A DNA stretch of 42,731 nucleotides from Arcobacter sp. (GTDB lineage Bacteria > Campylobacterota > Campylobacteria > Campylobacterales > Sulfurimonadaceae): positions 1 through 42,731 of the forward strand of contig JAGXFN010000001.1 in assembly GCA_024637195.1 (NCBI GenBank), written 5' to 3'. Within the stretch, counting starts at the first letter, position 1. Every line of letters begins with the position of its first letter. Position numbers and translations under genes: made by a program. The notes beneath the pieces were generated by a model. It was not told the DNA's origin. It did not search any database and saw only the letters and a program-made list of their open reading frames with translations. This document shows positions 10,281 through 17,532 of this stretch, one piece after another.

Positions 10281-11071
10281 TGAGAGCCGCGATCTTACAG
10301 ATCCCTTCCGTAGGGCTTTCTACCGCAAAGTTTGACTACTATCTGCGCATCGCCAAAAGCAAGGGGTGCAAGGTTGTTGTTCTGGGCGAGTATCTTCTCA
10401 ACCGTTTTTTTAAAGAGCTTGAAACCACGCCTATCAGCATGATCAAAGAGCAGAGCGATCATCATATCAAGACCCTGAAGGCTCTGGCCAAAGAGTATGG
10501 TGTCACTATCATCGCCCCCTTGGTCGTGGTTAAGAAGAAACAGGCCTACAAGACAATTGTAAGATTTTCGCCGACATCACTCTCCTACTACTATCAGCAG
10601 ATCCTGATCAACTACAAACATTGGAATGAAGAGAAATTTTTTGCCAATGAAATAGCCCCGCTCGCTGGGCCGATGATCTTTTCAATTGACGGGTTCAAAT
10701 GTGCCGTTATGTCAGGGTTTGAACTGCACTTTGATGCCTTTTGGCAGGAAATAATGGCGAAAAATGTTGATGTGGTCTTATTGCCCACTGTGTCGACATT
10801 CGAATCGCATGAGCGCTGGCGCGAGCTGATAAAAATGCGCGCCTTTACCAATAGCTGCTATATCATTCGAGCCAACCGCATCGGTGAGTACACGCAAGAC
10901 AAGTGGAGCTGGAACTTTTATGGTGACTCTTTGGTGGCGAACCCTGACGGTGATATAGAGAACTATCTTGGCAACCAAGAAGAGCTGCTGATGATCGATC
11001 TTGACAAAAATGCTGTTAAGAGTGCCAGAAAAAGTTGGGGATTTAAAGACGCATTGCAGAAGCGCCAATGA
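10280..11071 (+). CDS. Carbon-nitrogen hydrolase (nitrilase) family protein, probably lacking the catalytic Lys and Cys
   Basis: A 263-residue nitrilase-fold protein. Glu37 in VVVLGEYLLN matches the catalytic Glu. The usual YRKxHL motif reads YQQILI (105-110), so Gln107 stands where the Lys should be. The usual (L/I)CYDxRFPE nucleophile motif reads SGFELHFDA (145-153), putting Gly146 at the catalytic Cys. The flanking strands (VDVVLLPTVS, RAFTNSCYIIRANRIG, GDSLVANPDGDI) are otherwise normal. By eye it is therefore a probable pseudoenzyme, or it uses different chemistry. It overlaps xseB and the kinase gene. I recall a nitrilase-family gene in the equivalent Campylobacter cluster, suggesting a conserved role. 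Confidence 0.8.
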   Translation: MRAAILQIPSVGLSTAKFDYYLRIAKSKGCKVVVLGEYLLNRFFKELETTPISMIKEQSDHHIKTLKALAKEYGVTIIAPLVVVKKKQAYKTIVRFSPTSLSYYYQQILINYKHWNEEKFFANEIAPLAGPMIFSIDGFKCAVMSGFELHFDAFWQEIMAKNVDVVLLPTVSTFESHERWRELIKMRAFTNSCYIIRANRIGEYTQDKWSWNFYGDSLVANPDGDIENYLGNQEELLMIDLDKNAVKSARKSWGFKDALQKRQ

Positions 11072-12708
11072 GGCTGCGGATACACCTGATTTTAATCTTA
11101 ACAGTCATGCTGGCCGGAGTGCTTTTTGCTGATGCGGAGATGACAGCAGACTCAAGCCTTCAAGAGATCGTGCGAGAGCAGAGTCCTTATGTGCACGTGG
11201 AGCCGAAACGTTCACTCTCCGTACCTTTGTGCCTTCAAAGCGAAAAGAGCCTTTTTTCGGACTATCACTGCCTTTTGGTCTTCTCGGGAATCTATTATGG
11301 GGTCTTTGTGCTTGTGTTTTTTTATAATCTTGTTGCCTTTATGCAGACACGCAGCCGAAACTACTTATTCTACCTTGTCTTTTTGGGTTCATTCGCGCTC
11401 ATAGAACTCTCCTTTGACGGCTTGGGGAGACTATTGCTCTGGTCGGATTTTAACTGGATGATCATGCAGGGAAGAGGTGCGTTTGTGGGCATAATGATCC
11501 TCTCCTTCGTTTTGTTTTCGCGTAGCTTTTTGAAAACAGAAGTCTTTGCGCCAAAATTGGACAAGCTCCTTCTTCTTTTGGCGCTGCTGCTTTTTGTGCT
11601 AACGCTTGGCGGGCTCTTTTTCTCCAACGTAGAGGTGGTCTTGACAATGGCATCTGTTGCTCTTGTGCTGTTTCCTGTTTTTCTGTTCTTGGGACTCAAG
11701 GCCTATAAAAATAAATTTCGTCCAGCCCGTTTTTACAGTGCAGGGGTGGGATCATTTTTATTCATGGGCATTCTGCTTTCAATGGATCAGTTCGGATGGA
11801 CAGAAGATCTTTATCTTTTCATATATTCGCAGCAAGCCGCTTCAGTTTTAGCAATGATATTTATCTCCTGTGCCTTGGCCGATCTACTTAAAAAAACAGA
11901 GCATGAAAATCTGGAAAATTTGAACTCGTTGAATCATCTTTTGCAGGAGAAGCTGGAAAAGACACTCTCCCAATTGCGGCGCAATGACAATGTCCTGATA
12001 GAGAAGTCACGATTGGCTGCGATGGGTGAAAAGATCGAACAGATCGCGCATCAGTGGCGACAGCCTCTGCATGCCCTGGCCTTGATAAATCAAAACCTTT
12101 ACTTCAAGACGCAGCTAAACACCGTGACAAAAGAGGATTATGAAGAGGTGCATGATAAGATGAATGAGCAGCTTCAGTACATGTCGCAGACGATAGACGA
12201 TTTCAGGAATTTTTCAAAATCAAACAAGAAAAAAGAGGCTTTCTTTATTGAGACGGTGATAAAAAGTGCGATCAGTCTCAGCGAGGGAAGCTTGGAACAG
12301 GCCAATGTCAAGACCCAGCTGATAAGCAAGGGCGAACACACGGCTTACGGAATGTGCCATGAGTTGATGCAGGTCTTTATGAACTTGATCAAAAATGCTC
12401 ATGATGAGATCTTGGAAAAAAAGATCCAAGAGCCGTGGATAAGATTTAGTGTGACAGCACAGAAAAATCAAACACAGATCTGTATCGAGGATAATGCCGG
12501 CGGCATCCCTGAGGATACGATAAAACGTGTGTTTCGGCCCTACTTTTCAACAAAAGAGGCATCTGGGGGATCAGGGATAGGACTGTACATGTCCAAAGAG
12601 ATCATCGAAAGAAGCATGCTTGGACGTATTTCTGTTGCTAACAGCGAGAATGGTGCCGTCTTTACAGTTCTCTTGCCGAAGACCACTAAAAAAGTAAGTA
12701 AGAATTAA
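11068..12708 (+). CDS. 7TMR-DISM-type sensor histidine kinase
   Basis: A 546-residue membrane kinase. A signal peptide (1-22) precedes a short extracytoplasmic stretch (about 23-67), seven hydrophobic segments (about 68-275) of 7TMR-DISM type, a coiled-coil linker (275-318), then the kinase core. The phosphoacceptor is H328 in QIAHQWRQPLHAL, the N-box is MNLIKNAHDEI (N443), G1 is EDNAGGI (D475), and G2 is GSGIGLYMSK. The extracytoplasmic part is far shorter than the roughly 150-residue DISMED2 sensor domain usually found before this 7TM unit, so the ligand-binding domain appears lost. The ATG overlaps the preceding stop. No response regulator is adjacent; the nearest is at 19788. Confidence 0.9.
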   Translation: MRLRIHLILILTVMLAGVLFADAEMTADSSLQEIVREQSPYVHVEPKRSLSVPLCLQSEKSLFSDYHCLLVFSGIYYGVFVLVFFYNLVAFMQTRSRNYLFYLVFLGSFALIELSFDGLGRLLLWSDFNWMIMQGRGAFVGIMILSFVLFSRSFLKTEVFAPKLDKLLLLLALLLFVLTLGGLFFSNVEVVLTMASVALVLFPVFLFLGLKAYKNKFRPARFYSAGVGSFLFMGILLSMDQFGWTEDLYLFIYSQQAASVLAMIFISCALADLLKKTEHENLENLNSLNHLLQEKLEKTLSQLRRNDNVLIEKSRLAAMGEKIEQIAHQWRQPLHALALINQNLYFKTQLNTVTKEDYEEVHDKMNEQLQYMSQTIDDFRNFSKSNKKKEAFFIETVIKSAISLSEGSLEQANVKTQLISKGEHTAYGMCHELMQVFMNLIKNAHDEILEKKIQEPWIRFSVTAQKNQTQICIEDNAGGIPEDTIKRVFRPYFSTKEASGGSGIGLYMSKEIIERSMLGRISVANSENGAVFTVLLPKTTKKVSKN

Positions 12709-12751
12709 TAGCAGTTTCAATATCATAAAGTTTTATGCAAGGATATAGATC

Positions 12752-13420
12752 ATGATGAAATACTTTCACCGCCAGGTCCAACTCTGGGGAGAAGAGACGC
12801 AAGCGAGCCTGCAATCAAAACGTATCGCTATCATCGGCTGCGGCGGATTGGGTTCCTCGTTGGCCTTTGCGCTTGGCGCCTCGGGCATCGGTGAAATCCA
12901 CCTGATTGATTTTGACGAGGTCTCTGTGCATAATATCCACAGACAGATCGCTTTCAAAACAGGCGACGAGGGAAAGAAAAAGTGCGAAGTGGTCGCCGAA
13001 ACGATACTGTCGCGCTGCCCCTTTGTCCGGGTAGTCTCGCATGACTGCGATTTTGATCTTTTTTGCGAAAAAGGGGTCGAAGTGGACCTGATCATTGATG
13101 CTACGGACAACCTTCCGACACGAGCAAAGATCAACGCTTATGCCAAAGCTGTCAAAAAACCGTGGATATACGGTTCCGTCGAAGCCTTTAACGGCCAAGT
13201 CTGCTTTTTTGAAGAAGCCTCTTTTGATGTGTTTAAGATCTCCAATAAAACCCCCGCCGGTATTGCGGCACCGATTGTCATGCATATCGCCTCCTTACAA
13301 GCAAATCTTGCACTACGCTATCTTGCGGGTTTGAGCGTTAAAAAGGACTATCTCTATTATCTGTTTTTTAATGATGAGGGCGAACTGATCACTCAAAAGT
13401 TCTCGCTTCCGACCGCTTAA
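12752..13420 (+). CDS. ThiF/MoeB/HesA-family adenylyltransferase
   Basis: A 222-residue E1-like protein. The ATP-binding loop is GCGGLGS (29-35), with acidic LIDFDEV, arginine finger R64 in NIHRQ, and DATDN. The C-terminal helix motif IASLQANLALRYL is also typical. Such enzymes adenylate the C-terminal Gly-Gly of ubiquitin-like sulfur carriers (ThiS, MoaD) or tRNA-modifying partners. The paired CxxC zinc motifs and the catalytic Cys segment of ThiF/MoeB are missing, so it may adenylate without forming a thioester. ATG 12752 is preferred over 12755 because AAGGA (12739-12743) is 8 bases away. No thiS, moaD or thiG lies nearby, so the pathway cannot be assigned. Confidence 0.85.
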   Translation: MMKYFHRQVQLWGEETQASLQSKRIAIIGCGGLGSSLAFALGASGIGEIHLIDFDEVSVHNIHRQIAFKTGDEGKKKCEVVAETILSRCPFVRVVSHDCDFDLFCEKGVEVDLIIDATDNLPTRAKINAYAKAVKKPWIYGSVEAFNGQVCFFEEASFDVFKISNKTPAGIAAPIVMHIASLQANLALRYLAGLSVKKDYLYYLFFNDEGELITQKFSLPTA

Positions 13421-13569
13421 ACACGTACAAGGATCGGGCCATTTGCAGAACAAAGAAGAGTAGGGATGATGTGGTGCTAGAGGAGATCCCGGCAGCTGTC
13501 TTGCAGATACAAAGACAGAAGCTTTGACCTTATTCATCTGCCGCTATAACAGCGCAAACGTGCCAAAGG
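13421..13569. other. Intergenic region between convergent genes with a 7-bp hairpin
   Basis: No gene is seen here. An inverted repeat CTGTCTT - 9 - AAGACAG lies at 13496-13518 between the convergent ThiF-like and cytochrome genes. It has no T-run on either strand, so it is not a standard intrinsic terminator, although its position would suit one. Confidence 0.35.
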
Positions 13570-14007
13570 CTATAAAGAAGAGATGTAGTTGGAAAGAAGC
13601 TCGATTTCTTGATCGCTGAGCGGCTTGCTCTGCCCTTGCATAATTGCTTTCATCTTTCTGCCATAACTGCCGTCTTTATAGCCATTGAGGACAGTGATGA
13701 GTCTCTCACTTTCCCATCCTGCGATCGGAGCGGAGTTGTTCAGGGCAGATTTCTTTGCATCTTTTCCGTGGCAGGAAGCGCATTTGTTTGCATACAGCGT
13801 TGCTCCGTTGGGAACCTCTGTTTGTGCTTTTGTTTCGGTATTGATCTGGTCTATCGTCGCATTAAGAGCATCAACATTTTTTTGTGCTTTTTTGACAGTG
13901 TCCAGCTTATGCTCTATTGCGGTATCTGTACTTTTTTCAGGTGTCTGTTCGCTGCTGCATGCACTTAGCAGTAAAAGAGTAAGTGAAAACAAGATTGTTT
14001 TTTTCAT
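13570..14007 (-). CDS. Lipoprotein c-type cytochrome
   Basis: A 145-residue monohaem cytochrome. A signal peptide with lipobox LLSAC (Cys17) predicts lipid anchoring after export. A helical linker (about 25-65, DTVKKAQKNVDALNATI) holds the haem domain away from the membrane. The class I haem site is CASCH (76-80), and the distal Met is M119 or M123 in GRKMKAIMQG. The family carries electrons in the periplasm to terminal oxidases or reductases; the partner is not identifiable here. AAGGA precedes the ATG by 6 bases, with TATCAT on the minus strand about 25 bases upstream. It is a single gene, convergent with its upstream neighbour. Confidence 0.9.
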   Translation of the reverse strand: MKKTILFSLTLLLLSACSSEQTPEKSTDTAIEHKLDTVKKAQKNVDALNATIDQINTETKAQTEVPNGATLYANKCASCHGKDAKKSALNNSAPIAGWESERLITVLNGYKDGSYGRKMKAIMQGQSKPLSDQEIELLSNYISSL

Positions 14008-14234
14008 GGATATCCTTGATTTTTTTCTATGATAAGCCGACGTACAAGAGTGTAAAAAGACAATGACCTAAATCTACTATCTATAAATGGAAAATAAAAA
14101 ACAGATAATATAAATATCTTGCTAAGCAGGCCATTACTTGTTCATAATAGTCAAGAGTCTGAAGTAATTTTTAAGAAGATATTGTTCAGATCGAGCGCTA
14201 AAGGGCGCAGCTTCTGCATTTTGGAGAAAAACGG

Positions 14235-14240
14235 TATAAT
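14235..14240 (+). promoter_or_regulatory. -10 box TATAAT for dapC operon
   Basis: TATAAT lies 34 bases before the dapC ATG at 14275. It makes the upstream in-frame extension (back to 14119) unlikely to be translated, because transcription would start near 14247. The 110 bases before the box hold no other gene that I can support. Confidence 0.7.
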
Positions 14241-14274
14241 TAAGAAAAAAAAACTTAAAGACGTAAATAACCGC

Positions 14275-15414
14275 ATGAAATTTGAATCCTACCCTTTTGA
14301 AAAACTCAATAAACTATTAGCCGAGATCACGCCGGAGCCTTCAAAAGAGCTTGTTGCGTTGACCATAGGCGAGCCGCAGTTTGAAACGCCGGAATTTATC
14401 CAAGATGCGCTTAGAAACAGTGCGGCCTTGCTGAAAAAGTACCCCTCGACAGTGGGTGAAGCGCATACAAAAGAGGCCATGCTTGCGTTCAATAAAAAGC
14501 GCTTCGGTATTGTGCTTAAAAACGAAGAGCTGATCCCTACGTTTGGAACACGCGAGGTACTTTTCAACCTTCCTCAATTTTTGCTTTTTGATCTCAATTC
14601 GCCGGTTATGGCCTTTACAAATCCTTTTTACCAGATCTATGAAGGAGCTGCTATAGCAAGCCGTGCAAAGGTGATCTTGCTCAACCTTACCCAGGAGAAC
14701 GGATTTAAACCCTCTATGAACGAGAAGCAACTTCAAGCAGCAGACCTTGTCATCTTGAACTTTCCGAACAATCCAACGGCCTCGGTTTTGAGTTTGGAGG
14801 AGTTGGGAGAATGGGTCAAGCTGGCTCTGAAGTATGACTTCGTCCTTTTGAATGATGAGTGCTATAGCGAGATCTATGCTGAGACTCCGCCGCCTTCACT
14901 GCTTGAAGCTGCGCGCAAAGTGGGCAATGAGAGTTTTAAAAACACCCTGGTCATCAATTCTATCTCAAAACGCTCATCGGCTCCGGGACTTCGTTCGGGT
15001 TTCATTGCCGGCGACGCTGAGATCTTGAAAGCCTACTTGCAATACCGCACCTACGTCGGCTGTGCTTCGCCGCTTCCTTTGCAGGCAGCCGCCGCGTGTG
15101 CGTGGCTTGAGGAGGCACATGTGGAAGCTTCGCGCAAGATCTACAAAAGAAATTTTGAGATCGCAAGAGAGATACTGGGGACCGATATTCCAAAAGCCAG
15201 TTTTTATATCTGGCTCAAAGTCGGTGACGAACTGGCCTTTACCAAAAAACTCTACGCAGAGCATCATGTCAAAGTGCTTCCGGGCTCTTATCTGGGACGC
15301 GAAGACGAAAAGGGGATAAACCCCGGCAAAGGCTACGTTCGCATCGCCTTGGTGGAAAACGAAACAAAAACGCGCAGAGCAATGGAGGCAATAAAAACAT
15401 GTCTGAACTCTTAG
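14275..15414 (+). CDS. dapC: Succinyldiaminopimelate aminotransferase (class I/II PLP aminotransferase)
   Basis: A 379-residue fold-type I aminotransferase. PLP-binding residues are N166 in NFPNNPT, D194 and Y197 in NDECYSEIY, Schiff-base K232 in SISKRSSAPGLRSGF, and R240. Overall it resembles the epsilon DapC group, which transaminates in the diaminopimelate/lysine pathway for peptidoglycan and protein. That fits a position upstream of murC. The frame is open for 52 codons upstream of ATG 14275, but those residues are Lys-rich and unlike the family, and the promoter lies within them. The exact substrate is inferred from family resemblance. Confidence 0.85.
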   Translation: MKFESYPFEKLNKLLAEITPEPSKELVALTIGEPQFETPEFIQDALRNSAALLKKYPSTVGEAHTKEAMLAFNKKRFGIVLKNEELIPTFGTREVLFNLPQFLLFDLNSPVMAFTNPFYQIYEGAAIASRAKVILLNLTQENGFKPSMNEKQLQAADLVILNFPNNPTASVLSLEELGEWVKLALKYDFVLLNDECYSEIYAETPPPSLLEAARKVGNESFKNTLVINSISKRSSAPGLRSGFIAGDAEILKAYLQYRTYVGCASPLPLQAAAACAWLEEAHVEASRKIYKRNFEIAREILGTDIPKASFYIWLKVGDELAFTKKLYAEHHVKVLPGSYLGREDEKGINPGKGYVRIALVENETKTRRAMEAIKTCLNS

Positions 15415-15905
15415 CCCAAATCCGTGAAAAGTCCATAGAAGCAGTACACTATGCGGATATCAAAGCCCTTTATGATCTTGTAGAAACACACCATGCAGAC
15501 CTGCCTGATGAGATGGAACAGGCGCTGTATGCCAATATCTTAGAGATAGCGCTTGAACTGTTAACCAATGCATTAGAATCAAAGGCTAAACTTTCTATCC
15601 GCAATGAAGCACAGCGCTACACTCTGCGCGCGCTGTATGAGTACGCAATCTCGCATTACAGTTCACAACGTTTCGAAGAAGCCAAGGCGCTTTTTGAAGT
15701 TTTGGAGGGCACGGCGGAAGAGGAACTGTTTGTTGAGGCAATGAAGATCCATGCAGCAGCGGCAAAACAGCATATCGATATCGACACCTTTATAGACGAG
15801 TATTGTGAGATAGATGATAAATTGGATGATTTTTATATTAAAGCATTTAAGAAAAAGGCACAAAAATTGCTAAATAAGAGTAAAAGAACAAAGGAATCCC
15901 AGTGA
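15399..15905 (+). CDS. Hypothetical protein, helical, upstream of murC
   Basis: A 168-residue acidic protein I do not recognise. It begins MSELLAQIREKSIEAVHYAD, reads as helices throughout (TPR-like spacing around YEYAISHYSSQRFEEAKALFEVL), and ends in a basic tail KKKAQKLLNKSKRTKESQ. It has no signal peptide or membrane segment. The ATG overlaps dapC by 16 bases and its TGA overlaps the murC GTG, so it is coupled to both. A helical scaffold or regulator linked to cell-wall precursor synthesis is only a guess from context. Confidence 0.7.
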   Translation: MSELLAQIREKSIEAVHYADIKALYDLVETHHADLPDEMEQALYANILEIALELLTNALESKAKLSIRNEAQRYTLRALYEYAISHYSSQRFEEAKALFEVLEGTAEEELFVEAMKIHAAAAKQHIDIDTFIDEYCEIDDKLDDFYIKAFKKKAQKLLNKSKRTKESQ

Positions 15906-17203
15906 AAATACATTTTATAGGTATTGGCGGTATTGGCATCTCGGGTTTGGCAAAGTTTATGCAGGCCGAAGGACATGAAGTCAGCGGCTCGGATCTGAGT
16001 GAAACAGCCATTACCGCAACACTTAAAGAGCTGGGAATGAAGCTGACTATCCCGCATAATGCGGCCGCGATTACAGATCAGGATCTTGTCATACATTCGG
16101 CGATTATTCGTCCTGACAATGCCGAGATCATAGAAGCGCAAAACAGGGGGATCGAAGTGCTTGCTCGCCGAGAAGCACTTGCTATGATACTCAAAGGCAA
16201 AAAAGTCTATGCGGTTTGCGGTGCGCATGGCAAAAGTACAACTACGGCCATTCTCTCCTCTATTCTTGAAGGCTCTGCCATCATCGGCGCGGAGTCCAAA
16301 GAGTTCGGTGACAATGTGCGCCACAGCGAGGGTGATGTCTTGCTTTTTGAAGCCGATGAGAGCGACGGAAGCTTTTTGAACTCAAACCCTTACTGCGCCA
16401 TCGTCCCTAACGCGGAGCCGGAGCATATGGAATATTATGACTATAACTTTGATCGTTTTTATGACGCCTACAGGACCTTTATCAATTCCGCCACGCTTCG
16501 CGTGTTTAATGCAGAAGATCCTTTCCTCTCTACGCTGGAGTGCGAGGCGATCCGTCTGTACCCGAGCAAAGATATTAAGAACATTGAATTTGTACTGATC
16601 AATGACGAGCCGCATACCCGTTTCGAGCTTTTGGATATGGGAGTGTTTGAAGTCTGGGGATTTGGCGCGCATATCGCTCTTGATGCGGCTTTGGCGATTT
16701 TGGCAGCCACTGCGAGCGAGAAGCTTGAGGAGGTACGGGAAAAACTTCTTAACTTCAAGGGAATCAAAAAGCGTTTTGACATTATCAATAAAATAAACTC
16801 CATCTTGATCGATGACTACGGCCACCACCCCACAGAGATCAAGGCGACGCTGGAATCCGTAAAAGCCTATGCAAATCTTATGGGGATAGAGACGATCACC
16901 GCGATCTGGCAGCCGCACAAATACAGCCGTACGATCGACAATCTTGATGCCTTTATCAACTGTTTTGAAGGCGCTTCCGAGCTCATTATCCTTCCGGTAT
17001 GGGCGGCAGGCGAAGCGAAACGGGTGATCAACTTTGAAAAAGATTTTGAGCGCTATCACCCGATGATGGCGGACACGGTAAAACGTTCCAATTATGATCT
17101 TGATGTGATGAAAGACAACAAGATATTAAAGTCACTGGACAAGGGCCTTATTATAGGTTTTGGCGCCGGTGATATCACCTATCAGCTCAGAGGGATCGCA
17201 TAA
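15902..17203 (+). CDS. murC: UDP-N-acetylmuramate--L-alanine ligase
   Basis: A 433-residue Mur ligase that adds L-Ala to UDP-MurNAc, the first amino acid of the peptidoglycan stem, in the cytoplasm. The N-terminal Rossmann domain has GIGGIGISGLAKF. The ATP loop is CGAHGKSTTT (the usual form is GTHGKTTT). Downstream, FEADESDGSF and DDYGHHPTEIKATL are diagnostic of MurC. The start is GTG at 15902, overlapping the previous stop. It is slightly shorter than the E. coli enzyme (491), as is usual in Campylobacterota. Confidence 0.97.
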   Translation: MKIHFIGIGGIGISGLAKFMQAEGHEVSGSDLSETAITATLKELGMKLTIPHNAAAITDQDLVIHSAIIRPDNAEIIEAQNRGIEVLARREALAMILKGKKVYAVCGAHGKSTTTAILSSILEGSAIIGAESKEFGDNVRHSEGDVLLFEADESDGSFLNSNPYCAIVPNAEPEHMEYYDYNFDRFYDAYRTFINSATLRVFNAEDPFLSTLECEAIRLYPSKDIKNIEFVLINDEPHTRFELLDMGVFEVWGFGAHIALDAALAILAATASEKLEEVREKLLNFKGIKKRFDIINKINSILIDDYGHHPTEIKATLESVKAYANLMGIETITAIWQPHKYSRTIDNLDAFINCFEGASELIILPVWAAGEAKRVINFEKDFERYHPMMADTVKRSNYDLDVMKDNKILKSLDKGLIIGFGAGDITYQLRGIA

Positions 17204-17532
17204 TGGCCTATATCTTCGGCATCGCGCTTGTAACTCTTTTGTTTATAGTATTGCACTTCTTTACAGAGATCTCTCTTCGCCAAAAAGTTGGTACAACGCT
17301 CATCGCAGCATTTCTGATCCTGGGGGCCTACCTCTTTAATCAAAGCAACGAAGATCGCCGCTTACACCAGGAAAGTGTGCTTTTGAAGTTTAAACACGGC
17401 AAAAACATCGTATGTGACAGTATTGATGTGAACAACTCCGAGTTTGCTTACAGTTCGGGTACGCAGACCTTCTTGGGCAAAAAAGAGAGCAGAATGAACG
17501 GACGTATTATCAGTTTGGATCTATGCGAATAA
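17203..17532 (+). CDS. Hypothetical small membrane protein between murC and mutS2
   Basis: A 109-residue protein with two N-terminal hydrophobic segments (about 3-20 and 30-45), followed by a polar domain containing KHGKNIVCDSIDV and ending SLDLCE. The ATG overlaps the murC stop and its end overlaps the mutS2 start by 10 bases. Three cysteine-bearing short stretches are not arranged as a known metal site. I do not recognise it. I recall that in Campylobacter one small gene also separates murC and mutS2. Confidence 0.7.
   Translation: MAYIFGIALVTLLFIVLHFFTEISLRQKVGTTLIAAFLILGAYLFNQSNEDRRLHQESVLLKFKHGKNIVCDSIDVNNSEFAYSSGTQTFLGKKESRMNGRIISLDLCE

Noticed and set aside
13496..13518. Hairpin between convergent genes as terminator
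   Set aside because: A 7-bp stem exists but neither strand has a following T-run, so I did not call it a terminator.
14119..14274. 52-codon upstream extension of dapC
   Set aside because: A TATAAT box lies inside it, the codons are Lys-rich and unlike the family, and ATG 14275 gives a normal start.
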